DNA from: an uncultured Aquimarina sp.
Lineage (GTDB): Bacteria > Bacteroidota > Bacteroidia > Flavobacteriales > Flavobacteriaceae
Assembly: GCF_947492965.1 (NCBI RefSeq)
Contig: NZ_CANLOZ010000009.1
Coordinates: 1-64,000 of the forward strand
DNA length: 64,000 nt
Reading direction: 5' to 3'
In this document: positions 46,511-54,767 of the stretch, one piece after another
Layout of the letters: the number at the start of each line of letters is the position of its first letter
Numbering within the stretch: the first letter of the stretch is position 1
The notes under the pieces: model-generated
Database searches by the model: none
The model's input: only the letters and a program-made list of their open reading frames with translations
Told to the model about the DNA's origin: nothing
Made by a program: the position numbers and the translations under genes

Positions 46511-47734
46511 CTAAATCTTTTTAATTACGATCGCAGAATTTGTGCCCCCAAATCCGAATGAATTCGACAAAAATACATCAATTTTTTTATCTATCGTTTC
46601 TTTTACCAAATTTAACTTTGTAGAGTCCTCATCCGGTTCTTCTAAATTAATATTCGGTGCTATAAACGAATTATTCAACATAATTAAAGAGTATATAATC
46701 TCACTAGCTCCAGCCATCCAACATTCGTGTCCAGTCATGGATTTCGTTGAACTTACATAAGGTTTAGACTCCCCAAAAACCTCATTAATAGCCTTTGCTT
46801 CGTTAGCATCACCAATTGGAGTTGATGTTGCATGTGCATTTACATAATCTATATTTTCTGGCTTTATATTTGCCTGATCAACTGCTCTTTTCATTGCTCT
46901 TGCAGGACCTTCTTGATTAGGAGTAGAAATATGATCTCCATTGGAAGAAAAACCATATCCAACTACTTCTCCTAAAATAGTAGCACCTCTTTTCATTGCA
47001 CTTTCATATGTCTCCATAAAAAGAGCTGCTCCTCCTCCACTTGGCACCAAACCGTCTCTACTACTATCGAAGGGTCTCGAAGCTTTTGTAGGGTTTTGTT
47101 CGTTTACAGAAAAAACTCCTAACCCATCAAAACTTCCAAAAGCATAATCATTTATTTCTTGAGCTCCGCCACAAAGTACGTAGTCCTGAAGCCCTTGTTT
47201 AATCAACAAATATCCCATTCCAACAGAATGTGATCCACTAGCGCATGCCGCACTAATGGTAAAATTAACCCCCTTTAGTTTAAAAACTGTCGAAAGATTC
47301 ATAGTCACTGTTGAGTTCATAGACTTAAAAACTCCTCCAGAACCTACTAAAGTCGTATCTTTCTTAATTCTAATCTTATCGATCGCTTCCATTACAGACT
47401 CGGCAGTACTATCATTACCAAAAAGCACTCCAATTTCTTCCTTATCTAGAAACTCCTGATCTACTCCTGCTTGATCAAACGCTTGCTTTGTAGCTATGTA
47501 AGCATATTCCGATTCAGAACCAAAACTTACTCTTTGCCTTCTACTTAATTCTTTTTTCAGGTTAGGTTTTGGTACAGTTCCTGTTAATGCAGATCGGTAT
47601 CCAAATTCTTTGCGCGATGGCTCATAAACAATACCTGATCTTCCTTGATACAAAGACTCTTTTACCTCATCAACATTTGTACCAATACAAGAATAAATCC
47701 CCATTCCAGTAATAACTACTCTTCGCGTACTCAT
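46511..47734 (-). CDS. Beta-ketoacyl-ACP synthase II-like enzyme, promoter-proximal copy
   Basis: A 407-residue KAS II-like ketosynthase with a full triad: Cys164 (SAACASGSHS), His301 (NAHATSTPIGD, where Ala replaces the usual Gly of HGT) and His336 (TGHECWMAGASE). It begins 3 nt after fabG and ends 23 nt before an ACP gene, so fabG-KS-ACP form the first elongation module of the operon. It may elongate chains for the resorcinol arm. Confidence 0.92.
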   Translation of the reverse strand: MSTRRVVITGMGIYSCIGTNVDEVKESLYQGRSGIVYEPSRKEFGYRSALTGTVPKPNLKKELSRRQRVSFGSESEYAYIATKQAFDQAGVDQEFLDKEEIGVLFGNDSTAESVMEAIDKIRIKKDTTLVGSGGVFKSMNSTVTMNLSTVFKLKGVNFTISAACASGSHSVGMGYLLIKQGLQDYVLCGGAQEINDYAFGSFDGLGVFSVNEQNPTKASRPFDSSRDGLVPSGGGAALFMETYESAMKRGATILGEVVGYGFSSNGDHISTPNQEGPARAMKRAVDQANIKPENIDYVNAHATSTPIGDANEAKAINEVFGESKPYVSSTKSMTGHECWMAGASEIIYSLIMLNNSFIAPNINLEEPDEDSTKLNLVKETIDKKIDVFLSNSFGFGGTNSAIVIKKI

Positions 47735-47737
47735 CCT

Positions 47738-48469
47738 CTATGAATATATTCCTCCGTTAATATTTACTACTTCTCCTGTAATATATGCCGCTTTTTTAGA
47801 TGCCAAAAAAGTCACGAGATCTGCAACTTCCTCCGCTTCACCAAAGCGATTTACTGGAATCATTCGTTTTAACTCTTTTTCATCCATCTCTGCTGTCATA
47901 TCCGTTTTTATAAAACCTGGAGCAACAGCATTCACAGTAATTTTACGTTTGGCTACTTCTTGCGCTAATGCTTTTGTAGCTGCAACTAAAGCTCCCTTAG
48001 CAGCCGAATAATTAGCCTGACCAGCTGTTCCTTTTACTCCTGATACAGAAACCACGTTAACAATACGACCATATCTGTTTGTCAGCATTTTTTGTATCAA
48101 ATGATTTGTCACGTTATAGAAACCGTTTAAACTAATGTTCAAAACATCGTGCCAATCTTCTGGTTTCATCCACATAAACAAACCATCTCTGGTTATACCA
48201 GCATTATTTACTATAATTTCTATTGTTGCATCTGGATTTTCAGCAATCCAAGCGTCTAAAACCTTGTGAGTATCTTCTCTATCTGCTACATTAAACTTTA
48301 ATAATGTACACTTTCCTCCTTCATCTTCAATTAACTTTTTAGTTTCATTAGCAGCGTCATCATTTGACTGATAATTGATCAAAACTGGATACTCCAATTC
48401 TTTTGCTAGTTTTACTGCTATTGCTCTTCCAATTCCTCTGGATCCACCAGTAACGAGGGCGTATTTCAT
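47738..48469 (-). CDS. fabG: 3-oxoacyl-ACP reductase (FabG type)
   Basis: A 243-residue short-chain dehydrogenase/reductase that reduces 3-oxoacyl-ACP with NADPH. TGGSRGIGRA is at residues 7-16, VNNAGIT near 88-94, and the catalytic Tyr154-x3-Lys158 lies in QANYSAAKGA with a Ser just upstream (SVSG). The C-terminal end INGGIYS is typical. It is the first gene of the long operon: the 141 nt upstream includes the terminator of the WG-repeat gene, so transcription of the biosynthetic run probably initiates in 48470-48560. Confidence 0.93.
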   Translation of the reverse strand: MKYALVTGGSRGIGRAIAVKLAKELEYPVLINYQSNDDAANETKKLIEDEGGKCTLLKFNVADREDTHKVLDAWIAENPDATIEIIVNNAGITRDGLFMWMKPEDWHDVLNISLNGFYNVTNHLIQKMLTNRYGRIVNVVSVSGVKGTAGQANYSAAKGALVAATKALAQEVAKRKITVNAVAPGFIKTDMTAEMDEKELKRMIPVNRFGEAEEVADLVTFLASKKAAYITGEVVNINGGIYS

Positions 48470-48561
48470 TTACATATTTGGTTTTAAGATCAAATAATTA
48501 TTGAAATTCTTAAAAAACAACAATTATTCCAAATTAAGATATAATTAACAATATTAAAAAA

Positions 48562-48600
48562 ATCCCAACAACTTTAACAATCGTCTAAGGTTGCTGGGAA
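48562..48600 (-). terminator. Terminator of the WG-repeat gene, upstream of the pigment operon
   Basis: On the minus strand the hairpin CCCAGCAACCTTA...TAAAGTTGTTGGG (10 or more pairs including a G-T wobble) is followed by ATTTTTTT, 11 nt past the WG gene stop. It separates the WG gene transcript from fabG. Confidence 0.8.
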
Positions 48601-48610
48601 ACTAGAAATT

Positions 48611-49750
48611 TTACTTAACATTTACAAAAGGCTCTGCATTTTCAAACCATTTACCTCCTAACAGCTTCCCATCTGGCGTTAAAAAACCCCATTTTTTCTC
48701 ATGTTTAACTCGAGCTAAACCTTCAACAAAACCTTTTTGAGGGACTCTACCTGATAAAAAACCAAAACTTCCAGCCGTAATACCGTACTTTGTTTCTATC
48801 ACTAAATCACCTTTTGTATTTATAAATCCCCATTCTTCGATTTTCACAGGAGCCATCCCGTTTTTATCGAAATAATCAACATCATCATATTTGTTTTCCA
48901 CAACTACTTTACCATTAGTATCAATAAAGCCCCATTTGTTACCATCAAAAATTCCCGCATAGCCATTTTGAAAAGCTTTTGCTTTTACAAACTGAGGTTC
49001 TATCACCCATTTTCCTGATGTATCTATGAAACCATATTTTTCATCCTTCATGGCAATAGTATACTTTCCGCCCTCTCTAAAATCCCATATTTTAGCAGCT
49101 CCTTCAACAGCACTAAATGATGATGAGGATGCTATTCCAAAATTCTTTTCACCTTTCTCGGCTCTTGCAACACCATTTCTGTAGTTTCCTATTGAAGTAT
49201 ACTCTGCTTTAATAACTATTTTACCTTTGTTATCTATAATACCCCACTTACCTGACTGATTAGCAAAGCGAGCATAACCATTCTGAAATCCTTTAATAGT
49301 TTTATATTCTGGCTTTACAATTACTTCTCCTTTAGCGTTCATTAAACCTACTTTCTTGTCTTGTTTAATAAAAGCCACTCCTTCTTTAAAAGGATATATT
49401 TTTTCAGCATCTGAAAGAGCTAATTCCTTACCTTCTTTATCTATATAAACCCACTTCTTACCTTTAAGAACCATAGCTACTCCACTATTAAAGTCTTTCG
49501 CTTTACTAAACTGAGGTTCTAACAACCATTTACCATCAGGAAGTATATACCCCCATTTTTTTCCGTCTAAAACTAAAGCTACACCATCTGCAAAACTATT
49601 CGCTTTTTTAAATTGTGGTGTTATTACGAACTCAGCTTTTTTATTAATGTACCCGAATTTTCCATTTTCTCGAACTTTTGCCAGTTCCTGAGAGAATATT
49701 GTCTGTAAACCAAATACTAATGCTACTGTAATTAAAAATGCTTTTTTCAT
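48611..49750 (-). CDS. WG-repeat exported protein
   Basis: A 379-residue secreted protein with a signal peptide (about residues 1-21, ending TIFSQE) followed by about 11 WG repeats, each of the type KWGYI/KWGFIDTNGK with spacing of 22-28 residues. WG repeats (KWG_Leptospira type) form beta-rich solenoids and are presumed to mediate binding at the cell surface. It lies between the ammonia-lyase gene and the fabG operon, with its own terminator and a 100-nt gap upstream, so it is physically inside the pigment locus but probably transcribed separately. A pigment role is not shown. Confidence 0.85.
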   Translation of the reverse strand: MKKAFLITVALVFGLQTIFSQELAKVRENGKFGYINKKAEFVITPQFKKANSFADGVALVLDGKKWGYILPDGKWLLEPQFSKAKDFNSGVAMVLKGKKWVYIDKEGKELALSDAEKIYPFKEGVAFIKQDKKVGLMNAKGEVIVKPEYKTIKGFQNGYARFANQSGKWGIIDNKGKIVIKAEYTSIGNYRNGVARAEKGEKNFGIASSSSFSAVEGAAKIWDFREGGKYTIAMKDEKYGFIDTSGKWVIEPQFVKAKAFQNGYAGIFDGNKWGFIDTNGKVVVENKYDDVDYFDKNGMAPVKIEEWGFINTKGDLVIETKYGITAGSFGFLSGRVPQKGFVEGLARVKHEKKWGFLTPDGKLLGGKWFENAEPFVNVK

Positions 49751-49785
49751 TATTTTATATTTAAGGTTTATTTTTTAGTACAAAT

Positions 49786-49813
49786 AAAAAAGCATAGGTT
49801 AACATGCTTTTTT
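49786..49813. terminator. Terminator after the ammonia-lyase gene
   Basis: AAAAAAGCAT and ATGCTTTTTT form a 10-bp perfect stem around an 8-nt loop, with A- and T-runs at both ends. It lies 37 nt after the ammonia-lyase stop, indicating that this gene is its own transcription unit. Confidence 0.8.
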
Positions 49814-49850
49814 CTTTATGGCAAAATATATTAAATATTAATGAAATAAA

Positions 49851-51380
49851 TTAGTACGCATTATTATCTTTTAGATAGTCCTTAACTTGCTGTACAAAAG
49901 GATATGTAATATAGTCTTTATCAAACGGAGGAACGATAGCTTTGATATCTTTCACTAATTTTTGTGTTCTACTTGAGAGTTTATCACCAAAATCCAGATA
50001 TTCTAAAGCTTGTACAATAGTCATCAATTCTATCGCAAGTACTTCAAAAGTGTTTTCTATAACCGTTTTAGTCATATTAGCAGCATTTGTACCCATACTC
50101 ACAATATCTTGATTGTCATTATTGTTAGGAATACTATGCACATACATAGAATTAGAAAGCGTTTGATTTTCTGCTGTGGTAGAAACAGCCGTAAACTGAA
50201 TTCCCTGCATTCCAAAATTAAACCCTAACTTTCCTAAATTCGCAAAAGGTGGTAAGATATCATTTAGTTTAGAGTTTAATAAATAATTTAATTGGCGTTC
50301 CGCTAACATAGAAAGTTTTGTTACTACCAGTTTTAATTTATCCATCTCTAAAGACACATAGTCTCCATGGAAATTACCTCCATGATACACATGCTCTGTC
50401 TCTACATCAATAATTGGGTTATCATTGGCAGAATTTAATTCTTCGATTAAAATTCTCCCAACATGTTTTATAGTATCACAAACTGGTCCTAAGATTTGCG
50501 GAACACATCTAAGCGAGTAATACTCTTGTACTTTCTCTTTGAAATACGTATCTCCATTCTGACCAGAGTATAAATGCTCCGTACGATCTCTTGTAAGTTT
50601 ACTATCCGAAAGATGTTCTCTCATCATACGAGCAACATCCTGTTGTCCCAAATGTAATTTACTATGATTAAGCTCTTCTGACAAATGATCATCGTATGCT
50701 TGAACTATTTCATTGATTGCTGAAGAACACACTATAGACCAATCCAATAATTTTTGAGCATTGATTACATTAACGATACCTATACCTGTCATCGCCGAAG
50801 TACCATTCATCAGTGCTAATCCCTCTCTAATCTTGACTTCAATAGGTTTCAGTCCAAGTTCTTTAAACACATCTTCTGTATTTCTTCTTTCTCCTTTGTA
50901 AAATACCTCTCCTTCTCCAATCAGTACAAGTGCTAAATGCGCTAACTGCACCAAATCTCCACTTGCTCCAACTCCTCCATGATCAAAAATTAAAGGCGTT
51001 ACATCATGATTGATCAAATCTTTCAACCCGCTAATCACGGTAGTATTTACACCAGATTTTCCTAAGGATAACGTGTTTAGTCTGGCTAACATCAAAGCCT
51101 TAACGTAGGCAGGCTCCATAGGTTTTCCGGTTCCTGATGAGTGACTTCTGATCAGATTAAATTGTAATTCTATCCTATCCTTATCATCAATTTTATATTG
51201 AGCCATAGGACCAAATCCAGTATTAACACCGTAAATAACTTTATTTTCAGAAAATTTCTCTAAAAATTTATAGCTATCCTCCACTCTTTTCACAATGGAT
51301 TCATCTATCGTAACCTTTTCTTCATTAAAAATTACACTAAGGAAATCTTTAATTTCTAACCTTTCTTTTGATATTAGCAT
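49851..51380 (-). CDS. Aromatic amino acid ammonia-lyase (probable tyrosine ammonia-lyase)
   Basis: A 509-residue lyase of the HAL/PAL/TAL family. The self-forming MIO cofactor comes from Ala-Ser-Gly at residues 139-141 (HGGVGASGDLVQLAHL), and Tyr50 in VIYGVNTGFGPM is the catalytic base. The substrate-selecting pair is Ser79-His80 (NLIRSHSSGTG), which formally looks like histidine lyases. From memory, the experimentally studied Flavobacterium johnsoniae TAL has the same SH pair, and this sequence is strongly similar to it in style. In flexirubin loci the product would be 4-coumarate, the aromatic starter of the polyene. No histidine-utilisation genes are adjacent. Specificity therefore rests on context rather than on the motif. 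Confidence 0.88.
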   Translation of the reverse strand: MLISKERLEIKDFLSVIFNEEKVTIDESIVKRVEDSYKFLEKFSENKVIYGVNTGFGPMAQYKIDDKDRIELQFNLIRSHSSGTGKPMEPAYVKALMLARLNTLSLGKSGVNTTVISGLKDLINHDVTPLIFDHGGVGASGDLVQLAHLALVLIGEGEVFYKGERRNTEDVFKELGLKPIEVKIREGLALMNGTSAMTGIGIVNVINAQKLLDWSIVCSSAINEIVQAYDDHLSEELNHSKLHLGQQDVARMMREHLSDSKLTRDRTEHLYSGQNGDTYFKEKVQEYYSLRCVPQILGPVCDTIKHVGRILIEELNSANDNPIIDVETEHVYHGGNFHGDYVSLEMDKLKLVVTKLSMLAERQLNYLLNSKLNDILPPFANLGKLGFNFGMQGIQFTAVSTTAENQTLSNSMYVHSIPNNNDNQDIVSMGTNAANMTKTVIENTFEVLAIELMTIVQALEYLDFGDKLSSRTQKLVKDIKAIVPPFDKDYITYPFVQQVKDYLKDNNAY

Positions 51381-51421
51381 TCGCGAATTAGTAAGTTTTT
51401 TCCAATATTTGTAAAAAAATT

Positions 51422-51452
51422 CAAGTTTACTCTTTATTTTTACGAGGGCAAA
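51422..51452 (-). promoter_or_regulatory. Promoter of the ammonia-lyase gene
   Basis: On the minus strand TTTG (51452-51449), a 19-nt spacer and TAAACTTG (51429-51422) match the Bacteroidota -33/-7 pattern with one mismatch in the -7 box. The predicted start of transcription lies about 35 nt before the ATG. Confidence 0.5.
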
Positions 51453-51468
51453 TGTAATGTATTTAATG

Positions 51469-51476
51469 TACCTTTG
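51469..51476 (+). promoter_or_regulatory. -7 box placed immediately before the flavin enzyme start
   Basis: TACCTTTG matches the TAnnTTTG consensus and ends only 6 nt before the ATG at 51483. If used, the mRNA would have almost no 5' leader. It lies in the 102-nt divergent region shared with the ammonia-lyase promoter. No -33 box at the standard spacing is clear, so use of this box is uncertain. Confidence 0.45.
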
Positions 51477-51482
51477 AAAATT

Positions 51483-52724
51483 ATGAAAAAAGAAAATGTA
51501 GATGTACTAGTTATTGGCGCTGGTCCTTCAGGCAGTGTAAGTGCTGCATATCTTAACAAACATGGAATTAACGTTAAGGTAGTCGAAAAAACAAAATTTC
51601 CACGTTTTCAGGTGGGAGAAAGTCTCATCCCCAGATGTATGGACAATTTTGAAGAAGCTGGACTTCTCGATTGTTTGATGAAACAAGGGTACGAAAAGAA
51701 ATATGGTGCTCGTTTTATAAAAGATGGTGTAAAAGGCTCTTTTGATTTTAGCAAAAAACATGGTGAAGGATGGGATTGGACATGGCAAGTGCCTAGAGAT
51801 CATTTCGACAAAACACTTATAGACGAAGCTATTTCACAAGGTGTTAGTGTGGATTTCGAGACCGAAGTAACTGATGTCCAATTTGACGGAACAAATTCTT
51901 TAACCACTGTAAAGCATAAAGACGGTTCAGAAAGTGAAATTGAAGCCAAATTTATAATCGACTCTAGTGGTTTTGGTAGAGTTATTGCCAGACAACTAGG
52001 ATTAGAAGCACCACCAAAAATTGCCGAACACGGATCTATTTTTACACAAGTAAAAGATGTAAATAGACCTGAAGGAGTTGAAGGAACTACAATTACATTT
52101 GAAATTATAGAAACCGAAGTATGGTTCTGGTACATTCCTTTTTCTAACGGTAATACCAGTATTGGTTTTGTAGGTCCAATGGAATGGATCAATAAGTTTG
52201 AAGGCAACACGACCGAAGTTTTACAAGAAATGATGAAAACTTCGCCATACTATTACGATCAGTTTAAAGATGTTCCCTATCTTTTTGAACCTTATAAAGT
52301 AGAGAACATTTCTAAAAATGTTACCAAGCTTTTTGGTGATGGTTTTGTACTAACTGGTAACAGTGCAGAGTTTTTAGACCCTGTTTTTTCTTCAGGGGTT
52401 TCGTTTGCTACAGAAACAGGTTTGTTAGCTGCTAAACTAGCTATTAAACAATTAAACGGAGAAGAAGTTGATTGGCAAGAAAATTTTGTTGATCATATGA
52501 AACGTGGAGTTGATGTATTCTCTACTTACGTAAAAGAATGGTACACAGGAAATCTTCAGAAAATTATTTTCCATGATAAGCCAAGAGAAGATTTCAAAGA
52601 ACAAATATGTGCGGTATTAGCAGGATATGTTTGGGACCAAACTAATCCTTTTGTAAAAAAACACAACCATATTGTTAGAAATGTTGCCAAACTAATAGAA
52701 ATGGAAGAAAAAGTTGCAGAATAA
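51483..52724 (+). CDS. FAD-dependent halogenase-like monooxygenase
   Basis: A 413-residue flavoprotein. I choose the ATG at 51483; an earlier in-frame TTG lies within the predicted -7 box. The FAD-binding GAGPSG is at residues 12-17. FPRFQVGESLIP at 39-50 and FLDPVFSSGVSFA at about 297-309 are typical of flavin halogenases and related phenol/aryl monooxygenases. The signature WFWYIP at 214-219 fits the WxWxIP motif used to recognise FADH2-dependent halogenases. Some flexirubins are chlorinated or ring-hydroxylated, so this enzyme may modify the terminal phenol. It diverges from the ammonia-lyase gene. Halogenase versus hydroxylase cannot be settled from sequence. Confidence 0.82.
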   Translation: MKKENVDVLVIGAGPSGSVSAAYLNKHGINVKVVEKTKFPRFQVGESLIPRCMDNFEEAGLLDCLMKQGYEKKYGARFIKDGVKGSFDFSKKHGEGWDWTWQVPRDHFDKTLIDEAISQGVSVDFETEVTDVQFDGTNSLTTVKHKDGSESEIEAKFIIDSSGFGRVIARQLGLEAPPKIAEHGSIFTQVKDVNRPEGVEGTTITFEIIETEVWFWYIPFSNGNTSIGFVGPMEWINKFEGNTTEVLQEMMKTSPYYYDQFKDVPYLFEPYKVENISKNVTKLFGDGFVLTGNSAEFLDPVFSSGVSFATETGLLAAKLAIKQLNGEEVDWQENFVDHMKRGVDVFSTYVKEWYTGNLQKIIFHDKPREDFKEQICAVLAGYVWDQTNPFVKKHNHIVRNVAKLIEMEEKVAE

Positions 52725-52747
52725 CAATTCTGCTTTTTAAGATATAT

Positions 52748-52777
52748 AAAAAAGGTGGCTAATGTGCCTCCTTTTTT
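52748..52777. terminator. Terminator between flavin enzyme gene and downstream convergent gene
   Basis: AAAAAAGGTGGC and GCCTCCTTTTTT pair with one mismatch around a 6-nt loop, with flanking A- and T-runs. It lies 24 nt after the flavin enzyme stop and 27 nt after the end of the convergent gene. Confidence 0.75.
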
Positions 52778-52803
52778 AATTTTTTAAATAAAATAAGGTT
52801 ATG

Positions 52804-54498
52804 CTACTTAGCCTTCACCTTAACCAGAAAATCCTTACTTCTTCCTTCAAAACCTTCTATTAAAATTTCAGAATCAGACAATGGAAATATTTTATCTGTT
52901 TCGAAATGCTCTAACTCTGTCCCGTTGAAATCCCTCGTATTAAAAATTGCTTCTTTTTTCACTTCTCCAGTTTGATCATTAATAATATACGCTGTAAAAT
53001 ACCCTCCTTTTCCGTCTGTATGTTTATAAGGCACTTTATCCTCAGGTAAATTCAAGTTTTTAACATTATCTAAATACAATAAATAATGATTCTCTCCTGC
53101 AAACATATGTGTATATGACATAGTTCTTTTTCCTCTTCTACCTACTTGTAATTTTGGTAATTTATGCATCCAAGCCAAAGTACCGTCTACATTAATTTTA
53201 GCAGCTAAAATATCTCTGTAATAATGCACATAACTAGTACTGGTTCTACCTGTACTCGTAGTTCTTGTATTCGCTACGATATAACGCTGTTCTCCCAAAA
53301 TCACGAAGCTACCATCATCATTAGCTGCAATAGTATTTATTTTAAGCCCATTAAAAGCTGGAGATTCAGCCTCATCATTTTCTTTTTTCTTATTCTTCTT
53401 TTTTTCCTTTTTAGTAGCGTACTTGGTTAACATCTCGATAGGAAACTCATAGCTATTAAAATCACTAATAGCTCCTTCATTATCTAATTTAGCAGTAAAT
53501 ATTCCTGTTGCCTGCCCTCTTCTTTTTCCAAAAAGCAACCCCTTTCCAGAATCGGGGTTTTTAGAAGTTCCCGACAAAACGATATCACCTAACGCATTTT
53601 CATATAACAAAATCTCATCCACCAATTTGTCTCCAATTTCTATTTTACTATTCACAATAGTATTTGTTCCCTTTTTTACTTTGAATATCTCTAAATGATA
53701 ATTAGCATCTTTCTTTCCCTTTTTACCCCGTTTTTTCTTTTTAGTTTCGTTGGTAGTATCATCTTCATATACTTTTGCTAACATGAAAAAATTACCTTCT
53801 TTATCAATCGCAAAATCTTCATTATCCATCTTTTTCTCGGTGTAAGGCATTTCTACAACGTTATTCCAGATCACATTAAGATCTTTATCAAAAACATTGA
53901 TAGAAATTCTATCATAGCTTTTAGAGTCATTTCTAAATTTTGGTTTTAAACGATACTCTAGTAATAATTGATCTTCATCAAAAGAAGTACGATATTCATA
54001 TTTATTTAAAGTTTTAGCCTTAGTCGTAAAAAAACCTGAACGAACAAAAGCAAAATCCCCAGCCACTTTACCTTCTTGTCTAATAATCTCCTTGAATTCA
54101 CTTATTCCTAAGGTCTTTAAAGATATAGCCTCATACTCCAATGACTCCACTTTTGCTTTTCTATCCCATTGCGCGTAGAAAAATAGTACGTTATCTCCTA
54201 GTCTTAGAATTTTCTCAAAATCTTCTCTTCGCTTTTCTTTAAAGAATTTCTTATGCTCTTTTCGTTCAACCTCCTTTAAGGTATTGGGATCAAACTTCTG
54301 AATAATTAGGTGATCCTTATGTCTATTTATACCTACAACATATCCGTCATACTTATAAAAGTTTCTCATCCCACCATCGGTTTCTCCATATTCCTCACCT
54401 ACTTCTACGGTAAAATTTTCGGATAGTTTAGGATCTTGTGCAATTAAATTAAATGTACTTATCATAAGTACTAATAAAAAAATGTTGATTTTTTTCAT
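52804..54498 (-). CDS. Exported protein of unknown function, tandem paralogue A
   Basis: A 564-residue exported protein. I start at the ATG at 54498, which gives MKKINIFLLVLMISTFNLIAQ as signal peptide; an in-frame Met five codons earlier is less likely. The mature region is beta-rich and propeller-like, with recurring motifs such as KMDNEDFAIDKEGNFFMLAKVY, AANDDGSFVILGEQRYI and YYRDILAAKI. It contains two Lys-rich low-complexity tracts (KKKKRGKKGKKD and KKEKKKNKKKE). It is clearly paralogous to the next gene upstream, sharing the same order of motifs. I recognise no catalytic site. Confidence 0.8.
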   Translation of the reverse strand: MKKINIFLLVLMISTFNLIAQDPKLSENFTVEVGEEYGETDGGMRNFYKYDGYVVGINRHKDHLIIQKFDPNTLKEVERKEHKKFFKEKRREDFEKILRLGDNVLFFYAQWDRKAKVESLEYEAISLKTLGISEFKEIIRQEGKVAGDFAFVRSGFFTTKAKTLNKYEYRTSFDEDQLLLEYRLKPKFRNDSKSYDRISINVFDKDLNVIWNNVVEMPYTEKKMDNEDFAIDKEGNFFMLAKVYEDDTTNETKKKKRGKKGKKDANYHLEIFKVKKGTNTIVNSKIEIGDKLVDEILLYENALGDIVLSGTSKNPDSGKGLLFGKRRGQATGIFTAKLDNEGAISDFNSYEFPIEMLTKYATKKEKKKNKKKENDEAESPAFNGLKINTIAANDDGSFVILGEQRYIVANTRTTSTGRTSTSYVHYYRDILAAKINVDGTLAWMHKLPKLQVGRRGKRTMSYTHMFAGENHYLLYLDNVKNLNLPEDKVPYKHTDGKGGYFTAYIINDQTGEVKKEAIFNTRDFNGTELEHFETDKIFPLSDSEILIEGFEGRSKDFLVKVKAK

Positions 54499-54767
54499 AC
54501 TAACTTTTGTCAATTTGTTTTAAATCAAGAAGAAAGCATATCGTTATAAACTACAGAAACGTATTCTTGACTTTTTAGAAGTTTTGTGTTTTTATTAAAA
54601 TTTCTAATGGTAAGTATCAAAACAAAAGCAAATGTTACTATGCTATTGAAAAATTCATGCAAAACACCTATTTCAATTGATTTTATTTTGAAGTTATTTT
54701 ACAAAAAAAGAGAGAAATAAATCTATTCCTCCCTCCTGTAATATTCGATAAATTGTTTTTCGAAAAT

